The translations under genes were made by a program, and so were the position numbers. This document shows positions 26,592 to 34,495 of a stretch of 64,000 nt of DNA, piece by piece. The stretch spans positions 477,371-541,370 of the forward strand of contig NZ_FNHS01000001.1 of assembly GCF_900103445.1 (NCBI RefSeq), read 5' to 3'. The notes under the pieces were generated by a model. The model was not told the origin of the DNA and did not search any database. It saw only the letters and a list, made by a program, of their open reading frames with translations. The number at the start of each line of letters is the position of its first letter. Position 1 is the first letter of the stretch. The DNA is from Methylobacterium phyllostachyos (GTDB lineage: Bacteria > Pseudomonadota > Alphaproteobacteria > Rhizobiales > Beijerinckiaceae).

Positions 26592-27361
26592 CAGTTTCCT
26601 CCGTCGACGGCTTGCAGGGTCGGTTCCAGGCACGTTCGCGACAGGACGGTCGTGTCCGGTGCCAGCGTGTAGAGGCGCATCGCGCAGGTGGGCAGCTCAA
26701 GGTCTTCCACCGCGTCCGGGGTGAGCCCGTCCAAGGCCATGACCAGGGCCCGCAGCGAGTTCCCGTGGGCAACGACCAGGGTCGTGCCATTCATGGCCGC
26801 CGGCAGGATCTCCCGCACGTAGCCGAGCATGACGCGCGCCGCGGTATCGCGCAGGCTTTCGCCCCCGGGCGGCGCGTCCGCGTAGGAGCGTCGCCATCGC
26901 TCGATCCGGTCCGGCGGCCACCTTTCGCAGGCCTGGGCCCTGTCCAGTCCGCTCAACTCCCCGTAGTCGCGTTCGACCAGGGCCTCGCAGAGCCGCGGGC
27001 GCACCTCCGGTTGTCCCAGCGTCTCCAGGGCGAGGGCGCAACTAGTGCTCAGACGCACTCACTTCGTTCATGCGAGTGAGCACTCGCTCATTGTTCGAGC
27101 ATCAATTTTTCCAGACTCGGCTGAAGCCTCCGTCTGGATCGATGCACTAGCCACCGCCCGGAGCAGGGGCGACGCGAAGGCGGTCCGGACGTCCAGCCCC
27201 CGTGCGGCAAGCGTGGCGCCCGCCGCTCGGGCCTCCCCAATGCCCCGTGCGGTCAGTGGCGGGTCGAGCCACCCGGTGAACCGATTGGCTCGGTTCGCCT
27301 CGCTCTCGCCGTGCCGCATAAGGACCAGGTTCGGCGCGCCCGCAGGCGAGCCAGGGCTCAC
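26591..27361 (-). pseudogene. gpmA: 2,3-bisphosphoglycerate-dependent phosphoglycerate mutase, interrupted
   Basis: The N-terminal part has NLVLMRHGESEANRANRFTGW (phospho-His loop) and runs to LLRAVAS; the C-terminal part begins CALALETLG and has ERDYGELSG, RIERWRRSYADAPPGGESL and AHGNSLRALV. A 105-bp insertion including target duplication (27041-27150 region) separates them; the frame is kept but the insert carries a stop (27068). All catalytic residues remain on the two pieces. The GTG start at 27361 overlaps the ppa copy 2 stop. An ATG at 27058 inside the insert could restart the second piece. Confidence 0.88.
27041..27150. mobile_element. Small MITE-like insertion in gpmA
   Basis: A 100-bp insert (27046-27145) flanked by the direct repeat ACTAG (27041-27045 and 27146-27150). 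It has lower GC than its host gene and related ends containing CAGACG in opposite orientation. No coding capacity; probably mobilised by a transposase encoded elsewhere. Removing it together with one ACTAG restores an uninterrupted gpmA frame. Confidence 0.75.
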
Positions 27362-27900
27362 AACAGAGCCACCTTCTCGCGCTGCCGCCTTTCGGCCGCA
27401 GCGACCAGCTCGCGGGCTCGGCTTGCATCCGCCCAGCCGGCGATGCGCACCCACTTGCCCGGTTCCAGGTCCTTGTAGTGCTCGAAGAAGTGCTGGATCT
27501 GCTGGCGGGTGATCTCAGGCAGGTCGGTGTGTGCCCGGATGCCGTCGTAGCGCCGCGTCAGCCGCGCGGCCGGCACGCCGATGATCTTCTCGTCGGGACC
27601 GTGCTCATCCTCCATCAGGAGAACCCCGACCGGCCGCACGGCGATCACGGCGCCGGGCTGGATCGCCCGGGTGTTGGCCACCAGCACGTCGCAGGGATCC
27701 CCGTCCTCCGACAGGGTGTTGGGGATGAAACCGTAATTCCCCGGGTAGTGCATGGGGGTGTAGAGGAAGCGGTCGACGACCAGGGCGCCGGACGCCTTGT
27801 CCATCTCGTATTTGATCGGCGGTCCGCCGATGGGGACCTCGATCACGACGTTGACCTCGTCGAAGGGCGCAGTGCCCGGGCTGATCGCGGCAAGATTCAT
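27358..27900 (-). CDS. ppa: Inorganic pyrophosphatase, copy 2
   Basis: 180 residues from ATG 27900. Same active-site blocks as copy 1 ([44 protein letters not shown]). Its leader holds a fluoride aptamer and an alternative hairpin about 100 nt upstream. The stop overlaps the GTG of gpmA, so pyrophosphatase and mutase are made together. The frame is open upstream to 27978 but the homologous start is MNLAAI. Confidence 0.95.
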   Translation of the reverse strand: MNLAAISPGTAPFDEVNVVIEVPIGGPPIKYEMDKASGALVVDRFLYTPMHYPGNYGFIPNTLSEDGDPCDVLVANTRAIQPGAVIAVRPVGVLLMEDEHGPDEKIIGVPAARLTRRYDGIRAHTDLPEITRQQIQHFFEHYKDLEPGKWVRIAGWADASRARELVAAAERRQREKVALL

Positions 27901-27976
27901 GGCTGCACGCTCTCGGCAGGAGCGGAGAGACGACGGGCACGAATTAGTGATGATGGGCGGTACGGGGACAAGGCAC

Positions 27977-28007
27977 ACTCCTATCGTGCGTTGGCAACGA
28001 TAGGAGT
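27977..28007 (-). promoter_or_regulatory. Expression-platform hairpin of the third fluoride riboswitch
   Basis: Perfect 11-bp inverted repeat ACTCCTATCGT/ACGATAGGAGT with a 9-nt loop. One arm is the 3' strand of the aptamer pseudoknot (ACUCC), so aptamer and hairpin exclude each other. No T-run follows, so the off-state may act through Rho or through translation. Confidence 0.85.
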
Positions 28008-28047
28008 CATCAGCCCCGAGGGCGGTTTTGAGGGAGACCCCATTCCC
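27998..28047 (-). promoter_or_regulatory. Fluoride riboswitch aptamer upstream of ppa copy 2
   Basis: Minus strand: GGGAAUGGGGUCUCCC, UCAAAACCGCC, a short loop, GGGCUGAUGACUCCUAUCG. It keeps the fluoride riboswitch core (AUGG, AACCGCC, CUGAUGACUCCUA) with a pseudoknot helix GGGGUC/GACUCC. It leads the ppa-gpmA-small membrane protein operon. Confidence 0.93.
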
Positions 28048-29132
28048 AAGTCAGACATAACAGCCAATTCGTTTGGATCAAGGGGAACCTCCTGCACAAA
28101 AAACGGGAACACCCTTTCAAGGCGCCGCTTCCAAGTGACGGGCAAATCCAAGCCGGCTTCGTCCGCTTTCTAGATGTTGTCAAAGGAAGCTGAATGACCG
28201 GGTTGGGCGCAAAGCGGAACGGCCGCTTTTGGTGACAAGACTGTTCAGACGGGGTCCGATTTTTCAATCTGCCGCTTCGGAGATGCCGTGCAAGCCAAGC
28301 TCGGATTTCCGAACCTCGACATGATCCTTCGCCGCAACGAAGATTCGGTGAGCGGTTATGGCGCCTTGAAAACATCCGACGAACCACGGATACGTACCTC
28401 GAATGTGTAGCGGCCTCGACACCTTTGCGTTGATTAGCGCGGCCTCCCCGCCGGCCAACGCGAACTCTCACGCAGCACTCGGCGGGTGGCGGTTCGCGAT
28501 GACCGTTCCGTCGGAGCCTAGCCGCCGGCGCTACGGCTTCTCCAATGCGGAGTTGGCGTCGACCGGCAGTGAATAATTACAGTGGCGTCCGGCGAGGGGT
28601 GTACGAGGGCTGGGTAAGTGCGCGCCCGCATCGCAGAGCGCACCACAAGCAACTTCGGGTTCACCCCCGGCTAAAGGGGGAGCTGAAAGGATGGTGCCTT
28701 CGAAGGCGCACACAGGGGTAAGGCGCTCTACCTGAGGCGGCGACCATACACAAAGTGTTACGGGGTATGTCCTCTCTGGCCGAAGGCCAAAGTCGGGGGA
28801 GAAAATTTTTTGGCTCGTCCACACCCCGATCGCAGTCGCGCCCGGTACGGTGGAAGTAGCATCAAGGCGCAGGGAAGCCTCGCAGGGCACCCTGGCCGTG
28901 TCGGCGACCTGGTATAGCACCCCATCCGAACGAGGTGGCGTAGCGGCCTCTCAGGCGCCTTCCTCCGGCATCCTTGCGCCTTCACCCCCGCCGAATTCGG
29001 ACGCCAACCTCGAAGTAGTTCCACAGTCTTACCCGAGTTTGACCTTTCCGGGTCCCGGTGTAGCTTTGGTCCATCGAGTTGCTCCCCCGCGGTCAGAGGT
29101 GCCCTGCGGTCGAGCCTAGCTAGAGGACCGTC
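28048..29132. other. Gene-poor region at the left side of the prophage-like element
   Basis: About 1.1 kb with only doubtful open frames on both strands. It probably contains the promoter of the riboswitch operon (28050-28150, minus strand), the left border region of the phage-like element and the leader of the replication gene. It includes the first copy of a 15-bp repeat (28753-28767) with a small ACAC/GTGT hairpin. I found no tRNA-Gly or att-like copy here. Confidence 0.5.
28753..28767 (+). repeat. 15-bp direct repeat, copy 1
   Basis: AAGTGTTACGGGGTA occurs here and at 30751-30765, both preceded by ACACA-containing sequence that can pair with GTGT. The copies bracket most of the replication gene. 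Confidence 0.6.
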
Positions 29133-30950
29133 GTGACCCCCCTGAACACTGTCGTCGGAGGCAAGGCCTCCACGCGCGCCCCGCACGTAATCGTCTCGGG
29201 CCTGCGCTACGCCCACGAGGTCGGTCCGCTCGACTTCGCCCGCATCCTCCACCCCAAGGGCGGCACCGGGCAGGTCGCCTTCGGCGGACCCGTGGCGACC
29301 CGGAAGATCGACGCCAAGGGGCACGCCGTCATGACCTGGACGAACAAGCGCTGGTCGCCCCATGCCCTCGCGACCCGCAGCACCGTCGACATCGCCGGTG
29401 CCCGGTTCATCACGATGGCGACGTACCGCTACCACGAGCGCGGCCAACCCAAGCCCAAGAAGTCCGAGGCCAACATCGTGGGCATCGGGTCGTCCTGGGT
29501 CGACCTCGACAGCTACAAGGAAGAGGCCTGGCGGGACGTCCCGCCGTCCGTCATCCGGGAGGTCATCCTCAACAGCTGCGAGGACCTCGGGCTCCCGGCC
29601 CCAACCCTCATCAACTTCAGCGGCCGTGGCCACCTCGTGGTCTGGCAGTACCAGGCCCAGGCTTGGGCCCTCATCGCTCCCCGCTGGAAGGCGGTGCAGA
29701 AGACATTGCACGAGAAGTTCCTGTTCCTCGGCAGCGACCGTTCCGGCAAGAGCCCGACCAAGTGGTTCCGCTTGCCCGGCTCGAAGAACGAGAGGTCCGG
29801 CCAGCAGGTCGGGATGGTGTGGCCGCCGGTGCTGGCCGACATGCAGCGCACCACCTTCGATTGCCTCGCGGCCGCCGTCCTCCCGCACGCCCGCCAGACC
29901 AAGGCCGAGCGGCTCGCCGCCAAGGCCGAGTTGGTCGCCAAGCGCCTCGCCGCCAGGAAGCCGCGCGCCGGGCTGCACGGGGCCAAGCTCGGCGGTCGCT
30001 CCTACTGGGAGACGATCAGCACCGACCCGGAAAGGCTCTTCGCCCTGCGGTTCGGAACCGGGCCCATCCCCGACGGCGAGGGGCGCAATACCTGGATCCT
30101 GATGCTGGCCTACGCCGCGTCGTGGCGCATGCCCGCCAAGGACCTGCCCGGCTACATTCGCGACCAGGCGGCCCGCTGCGGCCTGGAGGAGCACGAGGCC
30201 ATCGCCAAGACTGTCACGGTCGTGCAGCACGCCGGCGAGGCCGCTCAGCGCATCAAGAAGGTCTGGATCGACCGCCGCGGCCCCGTGCCGGTCGAGCGCA
30301 AGGTGGACCCCCGCTACCGCCCGTCGCCCGCGTACTTCGTCGAGGAGCTCGACATCAAACCGCGCGAGATGAAGAGGGCCGACCTGCGCATGCTGGTCGA
30401 CGAGGCGCGCCGGAAGGCCAACGCGAAGGAGCGGGTCACGAAGAGCCGGCGCGCGGCCGGCGTCGGCTCCCGGGATGTCTCGCAGGACACCCGGCGCGAG
30501 GTCGGTCGTGTGGCCCTGGAGATGCGGGACGAGGGCCTGAAGAACCGCGAGGTGCTTGAGGTGTTCGGGATCGAGCAGCGCTACCTAGATACCTGCCTGC
30601 GCGACGCCCGTGTCGTGGCCGACATCGGGTCGACGGCTAAGCCGGCCAAGGCCCGGAAGGTCTCGCCCGTCCCGGCCCCCGTGGTCGAGCCGGAGACCTG
30701 CGACGTCATCGAATCTCCCGCCCTCGCGGACGCCCCCGAGGGCACACATGAAGTGTTACGGGGTACAAGGGAAAGTGGCGACCAGTCCGTGGATGTCCTT
30801 GTCGCTGACTCCGCCGCAGCCTATTCTGCCGTCGTCACGATGGTTGGCACCTCCCTCCACCGAGGACGGACGCCCGCTGAGAGCCCACCGGCCCGGCGGG
30901 CGTTCTCATGTCCGGCCCCCGTCCCCGCCGACATGGAGGCCTGCGCGTGA
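29133..30950 (+). CDS. Phage/plasmid replication protein with AEP primase-like domain
   Basis: 605 residues from GTG. Residues 120-230 show the archaeo-eukaryotic primase pattern: SSWVDLD (123-126, metal Asp pair), SGRGHLVVW (163-170) and RLPGSKN (213-219). The middle holds long charged helices and the C-terminal part (REVGRVALEMRDEGLKNREVLEVFGI) looks like a helix-turn-helix. Likely primes or initiates replication of the element. The last 80 residues are low-complexity. The end overlaps the next gene (GTGA). Confidence 0.7.
   Translation: MTPLNTVVGGKASTRAPHVIVSGLRYAHEVGPLDFARILHPKGGTGQVAFGGPVATRKIDAKGHAVMTWTNKRWSPHALATRSTVDIAGARFITMATYRYHERGQPKPKKSEANIVGIGSSWVDLDSYKEEAWRDVPPSVIREVILNSCEDLGLPAPTLINFSGRGHLVVWQYQAQAWALIAPRWKAVQKTLHEKFLFLGSDRSGKSPTKWFRLPGSKNERSGQQVGMVWPPVLADMQRTTFDCLAAAVLPHARQTKAERLAAKAELVAKRLAARKPRAGLHGAKLGGRSYWETISTDPERLFALRFGTGPIPDGEGRNTWILMLAYAASWRMPAKDLPGYIRDQAARCGLEEHEAIAKTVTVVQHAGEAAQRIKKVWIDRRGPVPVERKVDPRYRPSPAYFVEELDIKPREMKRADLRMLVDEARRKANAKERVTKSRRAAGVGSRDVSQDTRREVGRVALEMRDEGLKNREVLEVFGIEQRYLDTCLRDARVVADIGSTAKPAKARKVSPVPAPVVEPETCDVIESPALADAPEGTHEVLRGTRESGDQSVDVLVADSAAAYSAVVTMVGTSLHRGRTPAESPPARRAFSCPAPVPADMEACA
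30751..30765 (+). repeat. 15-bp direct repeat, copy 2
   Basis: AAGTGTTACGGGGTA, identical to 28753-28767, inside the 3' end of the replication gene. Confidence 0.6.
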
Positions 30951-31414
30951 CCCCCGAGCAGGAACGTCTCGACCGCGTCGCCTGCCTCGCCGCCATCCGC
31001 GCCGGTTGGTACGGCGATGCCCAGCCGGTCTCGCCGCATGGCCGCCGCATGTACGCGGCCGGCGCGGTCCATCATCTAAGCGAGCAGACCGAGGCCCTGT
31101 TGCCCCCGCCCTCGCACGAGGCCGGGCGGACCTACCTGCGGGGCGTCCTGCGGGACTGGCGCACCGTGCACGCCGTCCTCGCGGACTACGACGCGTCCCG
31201 GGGCGGTGCCATGCGGCGCGCCCTTGTGGCGGCCGGGCGCGCCCTGGCGGACGAGACGGACGACGGGCGGGAGCGGGCCGATGCCCTCGTCCGTGAGGCG
31301 ACCATTTCCGTGCGGGCCCGCAAGCCCGAGGTCCTCGACGCCATCGTGGCCCATCTCGGCACTATACCGGTCGGACCGTTCCGTCTCGGGTGGGGTGGCC
31401 CGTCCCGCATCTAG
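30947..31414 (+). CDS. Hypothetical phage protein, 155 aa
   Basis: GTG at 30947 overlaps the stop of the replication gene, giving coupled translation; an ATG at 30908 is an alternative. Soluble, helical and Arg/Ala-rich (RRALVAAGRALADETDDGRERADALVREA). No family recognised. Position suggests a replication-module accessory. Confidence 0.6.
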   Translation: MTPEQERLDRVACLAAIRAGWYGDAQPVSPHGRRMYAAGAVHHLSEQTEALLPPPSHEAGRTYLRGVLRDWRTVHAVLADYDASRGGAMRRALVAAGRALADETDDGRERADALVREATISVRARKPEVLDAIVAHLGTIPVGPFRLGWGGPSRI

Positions 31415-31466
31415 GCGTCGTGCCTTGCCGGGCTGGCTGGCATGATCTTCCCGAGGAGCCAGCCCC

Positions 31467-31868
31467 ATGCTCACCGAAGCTTCCTACATCCTCGCCGGTC
31501 TCGTCGAGCAGATGCCCGAGGAGATCTACCTCGACGACCCCGCGCCCGAGACCGGCTCGGCGCGCACCGCCCGTGAGCGCAGGGACGCCGCCGAGCGCAA
31601 GCGGGCCGAGCGTGCCAGACGGAAGGCCGAGGGCATCCCCGAGCCCCGTCTAGTCGACGCCGCCATCGCCACGGCCCTCTCAGACCTGTCCCGTCGAGGC
31701 GGCCTTCGCGCGCGCGTGCGAGAGCAGAGGAGCTTCGAGGGGATCTCCTACGACCTCGGCGGGCTGCTCGGGCAGGCGATGGAAGAGCTCGTCGAGCGCC
31801 GCGGCGTCGCGCAGCCGCAAGCCAAGGCGGCTTTGATGCAGCGCCTCGGGCTGACCCGGCAGGCCTGA
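31467..31868 (+). CDS. Hypothetical phage protein, 133 aa
   Basis: A strongly charged stretch (TARERRDAAERKRAERARRKAEG, residues 34-56) lies between an acidic N-terminus and a C-terminal helical region. No motif recognised. Same strand as the replication genes, with a 52-bp gap. Confidence 0.6.
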   Translation: MLTEASYILAGLVEQMPEEIYLDDPAPETGSARTARERRDAAERKRAERARRKAEGIPEPRLVDAAIATALSDLSRRGGLRARVREQRSFEGISYDLGGLLGQAMEELVERRGVAQPQAKAALMQRLGLTRQA

Positions 31869-31882
31869 GACCGCCATTGAGG

Positions 31883-31905
31883 GGCATGTGTTGGCGGATG
31901 CACGG
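31883..31905 (+). repeat. 23-bp repeat, copy 1
   Basis: A 23-bp string beginning GGCATGTGTTGGCGG and ending ATGCACGG is repeated exactly at 35392-35414. Each copy lies 40-125 bp before the start of a plus-strand phage gene, so a shared promoter or operator is likely. Confidence 0.65.
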
Positions 31906-31948
31906 GGCGCCCCGACCGTGGGGACGTCACCCACCAGGGCCAGCCCCC

Positions 31949-32293
31949 ATGCCCCGCTACAACGCCAATCCCATCGTCCGCCCCAGCAACCTCAAGGGCC
32001 GCTCCATCCCCAGCCACGTGGCCGAGGCCGTCCGCAAGGAGACCGCCCGCCTCGTGGGGTTCGATAGCCAGGGCGAGGCCCTCGGGCTGCTGGAGGCCCG
32101 GGAGGGCGTCACCCGGATCTCGCGTGGCGACTACCGCGGCGTGAGCGAGGGGGCAGCCCGCCGGTGGTTCAGCCTGGCTGACGTCCCCGGTGGCGTGGCT
32201 TGCCTCGCCGAGGAGGGTGCGCACCCCGCTCCCCGGGGCGGGAGGGGGCCGAGGGGGGTGGGGGTCGCGGGTCCTTCCGGCCGGGGGGCCTGA
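31949..32293 (+). CDS. Hypothetical phage protein, 114 aa
   Basis: The ATG at 31949 is 44 bp after the 23-bp repeat. The N-terminal 75 residues (SNLKGRSIPSHVAEAVRKETARLVGF) look folded; the Gly/Pro/Arg-rich tail after residue 90 may be an over-run. No family recognised. Confidence 0.5.
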   Translation: MPRYNANPIVRPSNLKGRSIPSHVAEAVRKETARLVGFDSQGEALGLLEAREGVTRISRGDYRGVSEGAARRWFSLADVPGGVACLAEEGAHPAPRGGRGPRGVGVAGPSGRGA

Positions 32294-32344
32294 CCCGCAG
32301 GTTTCCCGATTCCGGGCCCAGGCGGGGCACACGCGATTTTTTTG

Positions 32345-32488
32345 GGTACGCAGGTACGCACCGGCACCGGTCGCCCTGAATCGTCAGAGGGTTAGCAGGT
32401 GCGCACCGACCACCGCCTCAGGTACGCAGCGGTCGAAATCGTGGGGGTACGCACCCTCACCGGCTTCGACCGCAACGCGCGTACGCAC
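32345..32488 (+). repeat. Cluster of GTACGCA repeats
   Basis: GGTACGCA or near copies lie at 32345, 32353, 32398 (GGTGCGCACC), 32421, 32446 and 32481 (GTACGCAC), six in 145 bp, around the start of the ParB-like gene. Their density is not explained by the coding sequence; they could be binding sites for the ParB-like protein or an iteron group. Confidence 0.55.
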
Positions 32489-33163
32489 TCCCCCGAACAG
32501 GTCGCCCAACTCGCGGCCGCCATCGACCGCTTCGGGTTCACGCAACCGCTCCTCGTCGACGAGCGCGACGTGATCATCGCGGGCCACGGGCGCCTCGCCG
32601 CGGCGAAGTCCCTCGGCATGCAGGACGTGCCGGTCATCCGAGTCACCGGCCTGACCGATGCCGAACGCGGCGCCCTGGTGCTGGCCGACAACCGCATCGC
32701 GCTGAACGCCGGCTGGGACGAGAAGCTGCTGGCGGAGGAGCTCCGGTCCCTGCAGGACGCCATCGGAACCGGTGACCTCGACCTCGGCGACGCCGGCCTG
32801 GAGGCCCTCGGCTTCGGCGAGGCCGAGCTCAGGGAGTACGAGGAGCTCCTCGCGCCGCCGCCCGAGAAGGAGCCGGTGCGCGAGGTCATGCTCGGCGAGG
32901 AGCCGCACGTCTGGCGAACGGCACCACCACCATGGAGATGGAGTGGGCCAAGCTCGGGCGGCGCTGGCAGGAAGAGGCCGAGCAGCAGGAATCCGAGGCC
33001 GAGTTTTACGCCGCCCGGAAGCGCCCGTACCCGCTCGACCTCGCCGCCCGCCATGCCGTCACCGGCGGCGGCGCCGCGCCGCCCCAGCCCGAGCGCGACG
33101 AAGAAACCGACAGGGAGCATTGAGCCATGGCGCGCGACCTCGCCCACATCGCCACCGCGCTGA
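32399..33163 (+). CDS. ParB-like nuclease domain protein, C-terminus lost
   Basis: From GTG 32399 the first 165 residues form a ParB/Srx fold: TLTGFDRNARTHSPEQVAQLAAAIDRFGF, VDERDVIIAGHGRLAAAKSLGM and GLTDAERGALVLADNRIA. Phage relatives often continue into a DNA methylase. Here, after EEPHVW (about position 32912), the frame becomes Pro/Ser/Arg nonsense overlying a portal remnant in another frame. So the true gene was cut by a deletion. Confidence 0.7.
   Translation: MRTDHRLRYAAVEIVGVRTLTGFDRNARTHSPEQVAQLAAAIDRFGFTQPLLVDERDVIIAGHGRLAAAKSLGMQDVPVIRVTGLTDAERGALVLADNRIALNAGWDEKLLAEELRSLQDAIGTGDLDLGDAGLEALGFGEAELREYEELLAPPPEKEPVREVMLGEEPHVWRTAPPPWRWSGPSSGGAGRKRPSSRNPRPSFTPPGSARTRSTSPPAMPSPAAAPRRPSPSATKKPTGSIEPWRATSPTSPPR
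32914..33123 (+). pseudogene. C-terminal remnant of a lambda-type portal protein
   Basis: The frame reads ANGTTTMEMEWAKLGRRWQ, then EEAEQQESEAEF and YPLDL. The pattern NG.TT...E.A..G.DW...L.Q...E resembles the C-terminal end of lambda-family portal proteins. It is directly followed by the S49 protease gene, the normal portal-protease order. The rest of the portal and the terminase are missing; the junction lies within the ParB-like frame near 32910. Confidence 0.6.
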
Positions 33164-34070
33164 GCCGCCCGTGGGCCATCACCTCGGAGGGCCTCGACGA
33201 GCTCGTGTTCCTCGCGCGCCGGGAGGACATCCAGATCAAGGCCCTCGCCCCGCGGGCACAGGACCACGTCACCGGCGGCGTCTCGGCCGGCGACCACGAT
33301 GTCGATGTAGACGGCCCCCCGAAGCGGAAGGCGCTGGCCGAGGGCGACGATTACCTGCGCGAGTACGGGAAGAGCATCGGGACGGGGTCGCCATCATCCC
33401 GGTCATCGGACCGCTCATCGCGCGGGCGTCGTGGCTGGAGAGCTGCGGCATGACCTCGTACCAGACGCTGAAAGACGACCTGACCGCGGCGGTCAGCCAT
33501 GGCGCGCTCCGCGGCATCGTCATGGAGGTCGACAGCCCCGGCGGCCAAGTCACCGGCTGCAGCGAGGCGGCGGCCGCGGTCAAGGCGGCGTCCGAGCACC
33601 TGCCCGTCATCGCCATGGTGGTAGGGGACGCCTGCAGCGCGGCCCTTTGGATCGTGTCCGCGGCCGACCACATCGCCATCACGCCGACCTTGGCCATCGG
33701 GTCGCTCGGGTGCTGCTGCTCCATCACCGACCGCCGCGGCGCCGACGAGAAGGCCGGGGTGAAGACGCATGAGATCATCTCGTCCCAGACCCCGAACAAG
33801 CGCCCGGACGTGGCGACCGATTCGGGGCGGGCCGCAATCCAGAAGATCGCCGACGACACCGCCGCGGTGTTCATCGCGCAGGTCGCCGCATACCGCGGCC
33901 TGTCGGTGGACGTCGTCGGGTCCGAGCAGTTTGGCCAGGGCGCGGTGTTCATCGGTCAGGCCGCCGTCGACGCCGGTCTCGCCGACGAGGTTTCGACATT
34001 CGACGACGTCATGGCGGAGCTCGTCGGGGACGAGGACGAGACCCTAAGCGGCCTGCTGCAGGTTGCTTAG
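33127..34070 (+). pseudogene. S49 (SppA-like) phage prohead protease with frameshift
   Basis: The first frame (from ATG 33127) gives MARDLAHIATALSRPWAI and the linker to about 33375; the second frame then gives VAIIPVIGPLIARASW, EVDSPGGQVTG, GDACSAALWIVSAADHI (nucleophile Ser) and IGSLGCC to 34070. Together these make one S49 head-maturation protease of about 310 residues. The shift lies near GGGACGGGG at 33381. A sequencing error or true decay are both possible. Confidence 0.82.
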
Positions 34071-34071
34071 A

Positions 34072-34098
34072 GGACCGGGGCGTTCACCGCCCCGGTCC
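34072..34098. terminator. Terminator hairpin after the protease gene
   Basis: GGACCGGGGC/GCCCCGGTCC, 10-bp perfect stem with a 7-nt loop, directly after the protease stop and before the convergent HTH gene; may serve both strands. Confidence 0.6.
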
Positions 34099-34105
34099 GA
34101 ATCGG

Positions 34106-34285
34106 TCACGACGGGAGCGGGACCGGGTAGGCCTCGGGGTGCCGGCGGCGGTGGACGACGTGGTTCACCGATCCGACGTTGAGGCCCACGATGATGGCGG
34201 CCTCCGTCTGAGTGAGGCCGAGGATCTCGACGAGGTAGAGGACGTAGCACGCCAGTTCGAACGTGCAGGGGAAGCGGCCGCGCAT
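34106..34285 (-). CDS. Small helix-turn-helix protein, 59 aa
   Basis: ATG at 34285 follows AGGAGG. The protein FELACYVLYLVEILGLTQTE then AAIIVGLNVGSVNHVVHRRR fits a sigma-like or Cro-like helix-turn-helix (LTQTEAAIIVGLNVGSVNHVV). A short phage regulator is likely. It is transcribed against the structural genes. Confidence 0.7.
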   Translation of the reverse strand: MRGRFPCTFELACYVLYLVEILGLTQTEAAIIVGLNVGSVNHVVHRRRHPEAYPVPLPS

Positions 34286-34495
34286 GGGCGAGCCCTCCTG
34301 TTCATATACAGGATGAAGGGGCTCCCGAGTTGAAAACTGCGGCGGAAAGTGACACGTTCAGGCTGCGGAGCCGTCGACTTTCAGCGCAGCTTCCTCCCGG
34401 AAGCGGCTGTTGTTGATGGTCCAAGCGGGGTCGGGTGTTGCAAGCGCTCGACCCCGTTTCTTCGACCGGCCGGACCTGAGCCGTCGAAGCACAGT

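Noticed and set aside
24277..26790. 837-codon minus-strand frame opposite ilvD
   Set aside because: Antisense of ilvD with low-complexity His/Asp/Arg composition; ilvD is full length on the plus strand.
28758..30230. 490-codon minus-strand frame opposite the replication gene
   Set aside because: Composition of an antisense shadow (Gly/Asp/Arg/Val-rich, no motif); the plus-strand frame has AEP motifs.
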